Below, piece by piece: positions 24,137 to 35,605 of a stretch of 64,000 bases of DNA (the first letter of the stretch is position 1; every line of letters begins with the position of its first letter). Source of the stretch: Ashinkailepas kermadecensis (taxonomy: Eukaryota; Arthropoda; Thecostraca; Neolepadidae). The notes under the pieces are model-generated. The model was not told the origin of the DNA, made no database searches, and saw nothing but the letters and a program-made list of their open reading frames with translations. The stretch spans positions 300,001 to 364,000 of the forward strand of contig JAOTOM010005133.1 of assembly GCA_034440615.1 (NCBI GenBank), written 5' to 3'. The translations under genes and the position numbers were made by a program.

Positions 24137-25380
24137 CTGCAAGCATACCACTAATTGTACACACTTCCACCACGGCTCCTGTAATATAGCATCACCTGAA
24201 CACAATTGTCCACTGGCCCACGCAAACATAGCAACGCTTGTAAACACTTCCTCACGACTCCTGTAGCATAGCAACGCTGGAAAACACTTCCTCACGACTC
24301 CTGTAGCATAACACCACCTGGACACACTTGTTCACGGCTCGTGGAACATAGCACCACTTGTACACAATTGCCCATCGGCCCCTGCAAGCATACCACTAAT
24401 TGTACACACTTCCACCATGGCTCCTGTAATACAACATCACCTGACCATGGATCCTGTAATACAACACCACCTGACCATGGCTCCGGTAATCATCACCTGA
24501 GCACCCTTGTCCACCGGATCCTGTAGCATATCACCACTTGTACACACTTCCACCACGGCTCCTGTAATACATCACCTGAGCACCCTTGTCCACCGGATCC
24601 TGTAGCATATCACCACTTGCACACTTCCACCATGGCTCCTGTAATATATCACCTGAGCACCCTTGTCCACGGGACCCTGTAGCATTTCACCACTTGTACA
24701 CATTTGTGCCCACTGGCCCCAACAAGCACAACATCACTGAAGCACACTTGTCTACCGGCCCCTGCATGCCAGGGGCGGATACAAATGGAGGGCGTACTGG
24801 GGGCATGTGCCCTCCTCTCAATGGATGGTGGTGCACCTTCGGACGGCAAAGGTGGCTCCTCTGGGAAGGCTTGAATGCACTCCCCCTCCCGACCCTGGGA
24901 TATTTTTTTCAGCCAGAGGCGCCCCTCGAAGAGGAATAGACGCCCCCTCGGGAGGAGAAGGCTCCAGTGTGCTCGAGTGCACATCCCCCCCCCCCCCGTT
25001 CAACGGATTTTCAGCCGAAGGCGCCCCTCCAGGTACCTTCCCAGTGATGCCCCTACGAAGAAATGGCGCCCCTCCAGATAAGTTCCCTTCATGACAATCC
25101 CGGTACCCGCCCCTGCTGCAAATATACCACCACTTGAACACACTTGTCCACCAGCTGCTAGAACATAACAACACTTGTACATACTTGTCCACCGGTCCCT
25201 GAAACATAACAGCACTTGTACACACTTGTTCACAGGCCCCTGAAGCACAACAACGCTTGAACACACTTTTCCAACGGCTCCTGGAAAATATCACCACGCG
25301 TACACACCTGCCTACCAGCCCCTGGAAAATATCAACACTTGCACAGTGGCACACTTGTCCACCGGCCCCCGGAACACATG
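24137..25380 (-). repeat. Acceptor-side copies of kinase exon 2 (about 45-bp unit)
   Basis: About 20 diverged units, split by the mobile element at 24770-25115. On the minus strand each unit keeps an acceptor-like cag, then 'gggccggtggacaagtgtgt' and acaag. The first 26 bases of exon 2 match this consensus closely. A clear longer duplicate of the exon border lies at about 24359-24450. Confidence 0.85.
24770..25115. mobile_element. Short non-autonomous hAT-like element
   Basis: 346 bp with terminal inverted repeats: the left end CAGGGGCGGATAC pairs with the reverse complement of the right end, CAGGGGCGGGTAC. Flanking octamers ctgcatgc (24762-24769) and ctgcaaat (25116-25123) fit a mutated 8-bp target duplication of 'ctgcaagc', the sequence present in the array unit. 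It has no transposase. The family assignment rests on end sequence and 8-bp duplication. Confidence 0.7.
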
Positions 25381-25789
25381 TTTGGACAATTTTTAACATT
25401 ATTGCCTCTTTTATAGTTCAGCTTGCTATTTGTGGTCAAAGCTATTAACTCGGTACTTGGTGTATATTCTTCAAAGTAGTCAGTGTCTATTTATGCACCC
25501 AAAATCAGTATTTCCTCACCTTGCAGTACCTTCGTATTTGCTGGCAATATATCAACGAGGAAATTTGCTTATGGTGTGTAGCTTCAGCCTCGTAAGCGTT
25601 TCGGAAAAGTGGAAGCAGAGTATGATGGATATCCTAGCGGGAAGATACCACGCGCAGTATGTATTATTGTTCACCGAAGCAAGCACCATATCCTGACCTC
25701 TGAAAAAAACATCGACCTTTTTCTTAAACACATGCAATGAGGAAATCTCCACCACTTCCTCAGGTAGCCTCCTCCGGTAACCTGCTCAC
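25381..25789. other. No feature recognised
   Basis: Unique sequence between the exon-derived array and the 13-bp array. Confidence 0.4.
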
Positions 25790-26040
25790 TGGCTGAGGCT
25801 ACCTGAGGAGGTTACCTGATGAGGCTATCTGATGAGGTTACCTGAGGAGGTTACTGCCGAGGTTACCTGAGGAGGTTACCTGCCGAGGTTACCTGAGGAG
25901 GTTATATGCGGAGGTTACCTGATGAGGCTATCTGATGAGGTTACCTGAGGAGGTTACCTGCCGAGGTTACCTGAGGAGGTTACCTGCCGAGGTTACCTGA
26001 TGAGGCTATCTGATGAGGTTACCTGAGGATGTGATGGAGG
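25790..26040. repeat. 13-bp tandem repeat (gaggttacctgag)
   Basis: About 18 copies of 'gaggttacctgag' with variants such as gaggctatctgat. The same gaggttacctg module recurs inside the hairpin array that follows, so the two are related. Confidence 0.9.
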
Positions 26041-26870
26041 TTCACTTAACCTCCACCTCCACCACATCCTCCGGTAGCACGCTCAGGTTACCTGAGGAGG
26101 TTGCCTGAGGAGGTAGTGGAGGTACTCCTCACCTCCACCACCCCCTCACATGACCTGCTCAGGTTGCCTGAGGAGGTGGTGGAGGTACTCCTCACCTCCA
26201 CCACCTCCTCACATAACCTGCTCAGGTTGCCTGAGGAGGTGGTGGAGGTACTCCTCACCTCCACCACCCCCTCACATGACCTGCTCAGGTTGCCTGAGGA
26301 GGTGGTGGAGGTACTCCTCACCTCCACCACCTCCTCAGATAACCTGCTCAGGTAACCAGAGGAGGTTGCCTAAGGAGGTGGTGGAGGTACTCCTCACCTC
26401 CACCACCCCCTCACATGACCTGCTCAGGTTGCCTAAGGAGGTGGTGGAGGTACTCTTCACCTCCACCACCTCCTCACATAACCTGCTCAGGTTGCCTGAG
26501 GAGGTGGTGGAGGTACTCCTCACCTCCACCACCCTCATGACCTGCTCAGGTTGCCTGAGGAGGTGGTGGAGGTACTCCTCACCTCCACCACCTCCTCAGA
26601 TAACCTGCTCAGGTAACCAGAGGAGGTTGCCTAAGGAGGTGGTGGAGGGTCCTCACCTCCACCACCCCCTCACATGACCTGCTCAGGTTGCCTAAGGAGG
26701 TGGTGGAGGTACTCCTCACCTCCACCACCCCCACATAGACCTGCTCAGGTTGCCTAAGGAGGTGGTGGAGGTACTCTTCACCTCCACCACCTCCTCACAT
26801 AACCTGCTCAGGTTGCATGAGGAGGCTACCTGAGGAAGTGGAGGTACTCTTCACCACCACCACCTCCTCT
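26041..26870. repeat. 64-bp repeat of self-complementary hairpin units, about 12 copies
   Basis: Each unit holds an inverted repeat: 'ggtggtggaggt', a 7-bp spacer actcctc, then 'acctccaccacc'. In some copies (for example 26168 onward) the arms extend to 18 bp, perfectly paired. Units are joined by 'tgacctgctcaggttgcctg'. Mirrored ORFs on the two strands result from this symmetry. Confidence 0.95.
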
Positions 26871-27520
26871 GGAACACGTGAGGGGGCGTATATTGTGCAT
26901 TCTGCCCTTCGACAAACCACGTTGACCCATTACCAGAATGGCTCCAACCGAATTGGCGTGATTGCAAGAGGTGTTTTTTTTTTTCAAAGCCGTGGTCGGG
27001 AATGAAAACCGGAGGACATAATTGGTAAAAATGTGTTCCTGCATTTTGGAATTGTTGCATTTCCGTTCACTTCAGAGTATGCAGCTTGTAACACACTCAA
27101 TTTTTCCTCCTTGGAACTGCCACTTATCACATTTATACCTGTAGCATCAGTTTATAAACTGCAAAACATGTGATCTACATATCAGATGAATTGGATGCAT
27201 TGTTGCGTTATTTTTTACGACAGCAGCGAACATGCTGGAAGATGCCCCAAACTCCTCCATAGCATCACCTTTGGTAACAAAAATTGGTTCCTCTTTCCTA
27301 ATGGAAAATTCGTTAATGCCATTTACATTATGGTGCACTTGGAGTTGAAGCGCTAAAATTACAAAATTCCCACAATTCTGACCAACTGGATACTCCACTG
27401 ATTATCCAATTCACGATATAATCAACACAACGGCCTGATAACGAAAACAATAGCTATCTATCGCACAACACATAGGTATCTATACCGCATGATACCGCAT
27501 TTGTCAATGCTTAACTCCAG
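26871..27520. other. Unique intron sequence
   Basis: No gene recognised. A minus ORF of 83 codons at 27147-27398 has no recognisable family. Confidence 0.4.
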
Positions 27521-27655
27521 GGGGACGAGTAGTCTCGGGGCAAGTTGCCCGTCTCACAATCGAAAGGTTGTGGGTTCGAGTCTCACCTGTCGCTACCCTT
27601 CGCCCGCGACCAATCGGCGTGAGAGATTGGCGACGCTACATGACTCAACGGTCGG
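27521..27655 (+). mobile_element. tRNA-derived SINE, copy 1
   Basis: The 5' part is tRNA-like with a B box ggttcgagtct and a diverged A box. The body 'ccaatcggcgtgagagattg' and 'gcgacgctacatgactcaac' matches the copy at 60458. Its tail is short and the target duplication unclear (aactcca on both sides at best). Confidence 0.85.
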
Positions 27656-28407
27656 CCTCAACTCAACTCCACTCACAAAAACTATAAAAATAAAAGTCAC
27701 AAACCGTGTCTCCCTATATCCCTTCCTTGAGCCATTTATAGTAACATTAGAACTTCTTGATTTCGGCAGGTTGGGTAAAAATATTAGGGATGTCACCAAC
27801 TTTGCAAGTCCTTGTGCAAACGACTCGGAAATTACAAACGGAAAACCCCAAAAGAGGCAGAATCCTCGACCCCTCCCCACCCACCCGTACATGAATAAAC
27901 AAAATCTTAACTGAATGAATGTGTCATTTAACAGCATTATTCAATTCACTTGACATTGCAGATTGTCCAGCTGAATGCTGTGAGCACTAGTCTGCAGAGC
28001 CGCAGGACCCAGCGGTACAGCCGGACAGAGAAGGTGTACCACGGCCGACACCAAAACGGGGCACGGCTGTCGTGTCCCTCACATGCACCGTGGAGATCAG
28101 TATTACGCCTATGAGCGTTGCATGGGAAGAGTAGACTCAAAAACCATCATGCGCCCACCCCCACCCCAACCCCTGGTCCATAGTTGGTGGCGCAGCTGAT
28201 GAAGGGTGCTGATACGGCCGTATGCCCCAGTTGTGTGTCGCAGTCCATAAGCACTGCAGCACCATAAGCACATAAGCACAAGTACATCAGGGGTTTTGGG
28301 CTAGCAGCAAAACCCGTAGTCATGGCCCATAGAATGAACAAAACACGTAAGCAATCTGAAGAAAACCATCATTTCGCGCATCCCCCTCTGCGATTCCTCC
28401 TTTAGCC
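27656..28407. other. Unique sequence with a possible plus-strand exon
   Basis: At 27961 a good acceptor (ttgacattgcag) precedes an open frame beginning IVQLNAVSTSLQSRR and ending at a TGA near 28110. It matches no family I know and has no partner exon, so it is not called. Confidence 0.25.
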
Positions 28408-29211
28408 TCCACTGTCGGTACTGTCGGTACTGTCGGTACTGTCGGTACTGTCACATCCCTCTCTGCGATGCCTCCTTTAGCCTCCATTGTCGGTACTGTC
28501 GGTACTCCACTGTCGGTACTGTCGCATCCCTCTCTGCGATTCCTCCTTTAGCCTCCACTGTCGGTACTGTCGGTACTGTCGGTACTGTCGGTACTCCACT
28601 GTCGGTACTGTCGCATCCCTCTCTGCGATTCCTCCTTTAGCCTCCACTGTCGGTACTGTCGGTACTGTCGGTACTGTCGCATCCCTCTCTCCGATTCCTC
28701 CTTTATCCTCCACTGTCGGTACTCCACTGTCGGTACTGTCGCATCCCTCTCTCCGATGCCTCCTTTAGCCTCCACTGTCGGTATAGTCGGTACTCCACTG
28801 TCGGTACTATCGCATCCCTCTCTCCGATTCCTCCTTTAGCCTCCACTGTCGGTACTGTCGGTACTCCACTGTCGGTACTGTCGCATCCCTCTCTGCGATG
28901 CCTCCTTTATCCTCCACTGTCGGTACTGTCGCATCCCTCTCTGCGATTCCTCCTTTAGCCTCCACTGTCGGTACTGTCGCATCCCTCTCTGCGATGCTTC
29001 CTTTAGCCTCCACTGTCGGTACTGTCGCATCCCTGTCTGCGATGCCTCCTTTAGCCTCCACTGTCGGTACTGTCGGTACTCCACTGTCGGTACTGTCGCA
29101 TCCCCCTCTGCGATGCCTCCTTTATCCTCCACTGTCGGTACTGTCGGTACTCCACTGTCGGTACTGTCGCATCCCTCTCTGCGATGCCTCCTTTAGCCTC
29201 CACTGTCGGTA
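28408..29211. repeat. Nested repeat: 9-bp unit inside units of about 50-100 bp
   Basis: A 9-bp unit (ctgtcggta, 1-5 copies) alternates with a block containing 'ctgtcgcatccctctctgcg' and 'attcctcctttagcctcca'. Unit length varies with the number of 9-bp copies. Confidence 0.95.
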
Positions 29212-29389
29212 CATCATGCTGTGCTAAGCCTGGAACTTGTGATAACCCTTGCACACCAGTCCATTATAGCGTGGAACATGCCACATTACTTGATGTTTGG
29301 TTTTTGTATTGCTTCGATTGGTGTTTGACAGGCCAGTAGGTACTTGTGCCCAGACTGTAGCCGAGCATTGGGCCGGCATTGGGAACTGA

Positions 29390-29630
29390 CCGGTGTGGTG
29401 TCGCGTCGGTGTGGTGTCGCGCCGGTGTGGTGTCGCGTCGGTGTGGTGTCGCGCCGGTGTGGTGTCGCGTCGGTGTGGTGTCGCGTCGGTGTGGTGTCGC
29501 GTCGGTGTGGTGTCGCGTCGGTGTGGTGTCGCGTCGGTGTGGTGTCGCGTCGGTGTGGTGTCGCGTCGGTGTGGTGTCGCGTCGGTGTGGTGTCGCGTTG
29601 GTGTGGTGTCGCGTCGGTGTGGTGTAGTGC
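29390..29630. repeat. 16-bp tandem repeat, about 15 copies
   Basis: The unit is 'gtgtggtgtcgcgtcg'. Since 16 is not divisible by 3, several frames on both strands are open (up to 168 codons); all are artefacts. Confidence 0.97.
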
Positions 29631-30648
29631 CGGCCTGCCCACCATCGGCCACGCTACCGATGTCCCTCGTAAAGAACAACAAACAATACGGCATCCGAAT
29701 CTTCATCAATCACCAAACGGAGCTATATTCGGGTGACTGGCGTGCTTCCCAGAATAAATATCAGTCTGCTTCTTCACCACATACCCAGTCCACAGTATGT
29801 GCGCTGCCGGCAGTGCTGTTCTGCATGGCGACGACGTGTTCACCTTTCTGCAAACATCCTGTGTGGTCCACTGCCTTTAGCAGTTACGTTCAATGGTGAT
29901 TAACGATTATTGGGGTTTTAGGGTGGGTCGACCCGATTGGGTTATACAGCACGTTAACTGGTGTGACGTCATGCAACCTTGTGATATATCGGTCCACATT
30001 CCGAACCTCGATACAAATAGGCTGCATCGCGTGTTGACAATCGACATGAATGGGCTGCAACACGTAGCCGGACGTCCGGTCGTGTCGCCAGGGGGGTACT
30101 TCAGATGGTCTGATTCGTTCGGCTGCACCGCCCGACGACCGCTATGGTAATGCTTCAGACGCGCTCTGGTGTGGTCGTGCATATATATTAAATATACGAT
30201 TGTATATATTAAAAATACGACCACATATACAGTGGTTTTTCATGCACTTATGTCCATAAAGGCACTGGGTATCTGGATATTGCAGTCAGGCATGAACACA
30301 CCTCATTACAATCACACATACATTCTGTTCCTGCCATCAACTCAGGTGGTTCTTAGGCTTGCACTTGTATTCTTCGACAGTGCACTCTTGAACGCTCGAC
30401 AGCATTCTATTGAAAGCATTGGGTGATCTGTATGCGAATTGTCGCCTCCGTGTCTCCATTCGGATATTCGACATGCTTAATTGTTTGTTCTGGCGCGTGG
30501 TACCCTGCCTTACAGATTGTCGACAGATAACTTTTGCTCCCGCTGGCTTAATTCACCTGTCGCCATGATGTTTTCAACAAGCCGTGGGTGGTACTCAGCG
30601 AGCCCACGAGCCCACAACCATTCCAGTTCATCCAGAACGTCGCTTACA
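29631..30648. other. Unique intron sequence
   Basis: No gene. A short AT repeat lies at 30180-30235. Confidence 0.4.
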
Positions 30649-30829
30649 TTTACCCCGTTTACATGAGCAGGTCGGCCGTAAACGAAAATTTCCGATCTGG
30701 TCGATTCGCAATAGTTCCGATCGCGCGGCCCGTTTACAAGAGCAAAGCAGCCACCTAATCGGATTTTTGCGATTTGACGGCTGACGCTATGTGGTGAAAA
30801 GTTCCGAATATTTAGCGCATTTTGCGCAT

Positions 30830-30860
30830 CTGACGCACCTGCTTCGAGCAGGTGCGTCAG
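30830..30860. repeat. Perfect 14-bp-stem hairpin
   Basis: Ctgacgcacctgct and its exact reverse complement flank a 3-base loop (tcg). It lies within the inverted-repeat region above. Confidence 0.9.
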
Positions 30861-30948
30861 GCACAACCTGCGGCGTGCACAGGTACAAGGTATCATCAAT
30901 GATCCACGTAGTTAGAGGCTGTTGGGCAGAGATATAGGGAATCTGTGA

Positions 30949-30981
30949 ATTCGAAGATTCGAAGATTCGAAGATTCGAAGT
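30949..30981. repeat. 9-bp repeat (ttcgaagat)
   Basis: About 3.5 perfect copies, itself partly palindromic (ttcgaa). Confidence 0.9.
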
Positions 30982-31482
30982 CTTGTTCCAGAGTGTGCAA
31001 TAGTCAAATGAACAGGGTAAATCAGGTTCATTACGCAATCCAAGAGATAAATCAGCAAAACCCAAACGCTGTCACAAATCCGCAAGTTGAACACTCCGCC
31101 ACATCGTAAAACTCATGGTTGGGGCACGCACTAATAACGTGATGTCTCAGTGCCGATTTCAGCTGTTACATGTCTGATTTTTATGCTTCATAACTAGGTT
31201 TGCAATTATAATTAAAAACAAGAGGTTTATTTTTCATAAGTACCCTAAATTTACTCAAAACATAGCAGAGAATAGCCTCAAGAAGTGTCATGACCCTTGC
31301 AGCCGTACCGTTATTTGTTCATGATTGGCGCTAATCGCAAACTTCCACCTACCGAAGCGTTAATTTGCGTTAAGCTATTCGCATGTTTTGCTACGCAAAG
31401 GCCTGTTTACAAGAGCATTATTTTCGCGAGTTTTCCTAATCGCATCGTATTTGGAAGTTTTGCTGCTCATGTAAACGGGGTA

Positions 31483-32919
31483 ATTGTCTCGCCGGCGACG
31501 TTCCGAAATTTAACTCGCAGCGAAGTTACTAGGTTTTCGCATGCGGGACCTCCATTGAGCTGATGAGTGACCGTATACCGTCATGCAATGTGGGATATGT
31601 GATAACACTGGTCCGTGCACAATTGCTGGGAGAAGCTCACTAGGGATACAGTGTCGGGCATGGCTCAGTCATATGAGCACACCGGTGCATTTTGACACGA
31701 GCGTGCTGACATGTGGTAGATGTGACAAATTGCGATCCAACATCCCAGATATATTTCTCATTCGTTTTCACGCATGGTGAAGCCGCCCGAGATATTCAGT
31801 GCGACTTTGAATAATCCACGCGACATTGATGAATTCCCAGTGCAATTACTTTTATTTTCCCCTCCTATAATTTTTTTTTTTAATTACCAGTGGTGCAATT
31901 TCTCCATAGTAGTTCCCATGCGTCGAATGCGATTATTTACGTAACGCCTTTTACCAGTGACAACGAGCTGAGTGTCATCATTGCACTGCTCGACTTCACT
32001 GCTGTGCCAACACCAGTCACGTTCAGCTCATTTGTTGATGTATGCGGCTAGAAGCTACCTAAACGTGACGAACGGTTTCAAGAATTCACCAGCCGGTTCA
32101 CGACTCTCGTATTTCGGAAGCCAATCTTTCCTTTTCACAAATCATTACGACACGCGGAGACTTCCCAATCACACATAGGTTGTCAAGACGTTCAGAATTT
32201 CCGGAAGAGGATGTCTCAGACGCTGGTCCGCCAAAATTAAAATGTTAATGACAAGTCACTGACGAAAATAAAATTGTCGGAATATGGTTCAGGTCGCCCA
32301 TGGAAATAAAATAGATCAGTATTTGGTGGGGACGAATGTGCAATTCATTGCAATGTGGTGAATCAACAACAAAACAAATACACTTCAACTTATTTACGCT
32401 ACATATTGTAACACTTAAGCTTACATTGGTAGCACCAACCTTGCTTAAATGTTCCGCTTCAGAATACGTTTTTAATTGATCGGTAAATTCTGTTCATTCG
32501 TTCACAGCATAAAGTAGCCAAGCAGTCTTAGACATAAACGTGGGAACGGCATCATCGAGAACTGCTATGACATCAGTAGACAATGAGCATGTGCAGTCGA
32601 TCGAATGCATGACCAGTATGTTACGCATGCTCAACGACGAATATACATAGGTACTGAGCAGATCGAAGCGGCAATACATAGGATATATGTAGCTTGCAAT
32701 GCTGTTTTCTGTTTCTTGATCAATGTTTTCCAACATATTTTGAGGTATGGGTGCGAGCCATGTGATAAGCATTTACATGCACTCGCTTTGAAAGAAGCTT
32801 CGCGACATCACCTTACTGGGCTTGGTTATTACGAGGCTCCTTTACAAAACTAAGTCATCAAAACATAATATTACAACAGACGAGCGTCCAAAGAAATAGC
32901 CAGAGCGGGGAGACTTCAA
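31483..32919. other. Unique AT-rich intron sequence
   Basis: No exon, gene or array recognised. Confidence 0.45.
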
Positions 32920-33225
32920 CAGGTGTACAAGACTTGTAACCGAGGGACCGCAGCAGCGCAGACTAGAAGCCAACCAGTACATTCGGAGATAGCAGTTAGA
33001 CATCAAACGCTTAACTCTGAGACCGCAGCAGTGCAGACTAGCAGCCAACCAGTACACCCAGAGACAGCAGTAAGATACCAAACACGTAACTGTGGGACAA
33101 TAAAAGTACACTCAGAGATAGCAATGAGAGACCAAACACGTAACTGTGGGATGATAAAAGTGCACTTAGAGATAGCAGTGAGAGACCAAACACGTAACTG
33201 TGAGACTGCAGCAGGCGACCATAGC
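32920..33225. repeat. Degenerate 60/75-bp tandem repeat, about 5 copies
   Basis: Two long units share 'agccaaccagtaca'; three shorter ones share 'gagaccaaacacgtaactgt'. Both types contain 'gagatagca'. Confidence 0.8.
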
Positions 33226-34275
33226 TCTAACCCAGAATGTTATTTATCTGCCGGCTCGGCTGACTCGGTCGGTCATAGCCTCGGGGCATGTGCGCGGTGG
33301 TGTCGGCCCGGCCGGGGTCGGCCAAGGGCAGACGTTGGGCGGCGCCAGCGGGCGGCCGATGGCGGTCCTGTGTGTGCGACAAATACAGCGAGTGCTGACC
33401 GGATCATAGTCAGAGACGCAACACAGAATATGCATCAGGCGACAAGCTGGGGGCGAAATATCGCCCACCTTCTCGTGTGTGTGGAGTGGGGACAGGGGTG
33501 TCATCAACTGTGAGCCTCTCACCCAAAACTTGACTTGATCTACTGATCGCCCATAAGCTCAATGCTAAAAGGTAAAAATGACGAAGGCCGAACAGCCCTC
33601 CCCCCCCTGAAAATTAAAGTTTACCCTGACTAGTTGTACTTCAAACTGTAGCACATGTTCATGTGTGTAGCTCAGATGCTACATCGTATCGCTTTGGCAA
33701 CGAATGTAACTTTCACTCTTATATAATCTGAAGCGAAAAAATTGACGTCGAGACCATGTGCATCGATAACGTGGAGCGATCATGGGTTTTCCAGAACACA
33801 AACCCGCACAATGTCTCCAGAAATGATGCAATCATGCATTGTCCAGGCATGAAATACCTTTTCCTGATTTGGTATCAGCCAACACGAACAGAAGTATGCT
33901 CTGCGTGTCAGAGCAGTTGTAGTCTCGGTCGGAAACGGAAAACTGAGCCACGTCTGCACTCGTCCTGAGCTGGAGAAAGGTGGGGCCCACCAACCAACGG
34001 TCTGAGCATGCCCTGCAAATCTGCCACGTCATCGGGCCATTACACAGTAGCTAGGGCCGTCTGCACATTTTTGTTGCGAATTCGCTTTGGAACCGGTTGG
34101 ATTCTTTTTCACTATGTTCTTGCGATCACGGGAAGGTACTTTTTATCTAGATTTGACCAAAATGTAATATGGTCGCACACTTTTCCCCGACCGACCGGCC
34201 GGCGCGCCCAGTATACCATGGCGTGTTCTAACACCCAACGGCTCGCCCCAGTGACGTCATTCCGTAGCCTCCGAC
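33226..34275. other. Unique sequence, GC-rich at the left
   Basis: 33240-33500 is GC-rich and open in two frames on each strand, but no protein family is recognisable. The rest is unremarkable intron. Confidence 0.35.
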
Positions 34276-34664
34276 ACCGACCCCAAGGACACATCTGGTG
34301 GGAACATCACTGACCGTGGCGCGTCGGTCAGACACCGACCCCAAGGACACATCTGGTGGGAACATCACTGACCGTGGCGCGTCGGTCAGACACCGACCCC
34401 AAGGACACATCTGGTGGGAACATCACTGACCGTGGCGCGTCGGTCAGACACCGACCCCAAGGACACATCTGGTGGGAACATCACTGACCGTGGCGCGTCG
34501 GTCAGACACCGACCCCAAGGACACATCTGGTGGGAACATCACTGACCGTGGCGCGTCGGTCAGACACCGACCCCAAGGACACATCTGGTGGGAACATCAC
34601 TGACCGTGGCGCGTGAACATGGACACATCTGGTGGGAACATCACTGACCGTGGCGCGTCGGTCA
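34276..34664. repeat. 58-bp tandem repeat, nearly perfect, 6-7 copies
   Basis: The unit is 'caccgaccccaaggacacat' ... 'cgtggcgcgtcggtcaga'. Copies are essentially identical apart from one shortened unit near 34613, which indicates very recent expansion or gene-conversion-like homogenisation. Confidence 0.97.
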
Positions 34665-35605
34665 GCTCCTCTCCGTCGTCATGACGACGCGGACGTGGGC
34701 AAATTTGGCGGGTTTATGCAGCAGTAGGTGCACTCTATGGCCTTGAGCAGTAGTATTTCTGGCGCGTTGGTGATTGGAGGTGTGCACTGCGTAGCTTGGT
34801 GCATTGCCCAATTTCAGCGGAGACATGAATCCTATAAGAACCGAACCTTCCAAGAAAAGAAATGGCTAAGCGAAAACTAAAACAACGTTCGCCGGACTCC
34901 GCTTATGATGGCTTTGCATTTTCAATGTCCTGCATCCGGTTGCCTACATATCAAGATGTAGGTCTTGCTATCGGGATTGCAAGCAATTGGAGGGGAAACA
35001 GGAAGATGTAGCGGTATATTTAGTGGTTCAAGAAATCATTTAGATATATCATAGGGCTTCTATACCTACGATCAATCCGAAAAAGATCCGGGAGAAGGTG
35101 ATTAGACTGGCATTTCTCAAACGATTGAAGATCTCAGAGGAAAAGTTTGATAAAAGAAGATCAGTAAACGGGGTTCAGGGGAAGAGCCGCAGAAAACGCA
35201 AGAATGGAAAGCAAAGAATGGTGAACCAGAATCACTCTGCCCAGGGTTTGATCACAACCGAAAACAAGCTTGAAGTTCTGACCCGTAACACGTCAAGAAG
35301 AATGAGGAAGAGGCTACGCTTGAAGAAGGTGGAAAAACAAAGGAAAATGCGTCATAGCTATCCGATTTGATGAGAGGAATGATGAAACGAAAGTGGAAAC
35401 TGGAGAAGGATTGAAAGGAAGTAGGCGTTACGAAAAATAAAGTTGAGAACTGTTCTATCGTGTTCTGGCCAGGATACAACTTTGCTGGTCACCTGGTTCC
35501 CCGACGGTACTTGTAAGGTTTTGGCGAGCAGCGTACATGATTCCCTGAATTCCCATAGCACCATGTCATCTCGTCCAGGGCAGTGTTAACCGAAGGTGTT
35601 CGAAA
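34665..35605. other. Unique sequence
   Basis: A 90-codon lysine/arginine-rich plus ORF at 35098-35370 looks compositional rather than real. Nothing else recognised. Confidence 0.35.

Larger units (their letters stand above)
30649..31482. mobile_element. Inverted-repeat region with a GTTTACAxGAGCA motif
   Basis: A 19-bp sequence taccccgtttacatgagca (30651-30669) is repeated exactly, inverted, at 31464-31482. Two further direct copies of the core gtttacaagagca are at about 30732 and 31404; the latter faces the 31464 copy and delimits a segment of about 75 bp. A foldback or MITE-like origin is inferred. No transposase seen. Confidence 0.5.

Noticed and set aside
30510..30899. 129-codon minus ORF
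   Set aside because: Overlaps the foldback-like repeat region; no transposase motif seen.
35098..35370. Basic 90-codon ORF
   Set aside because: Lys/Arg-rich composition from AG-rich DNA, no recognisable domain.
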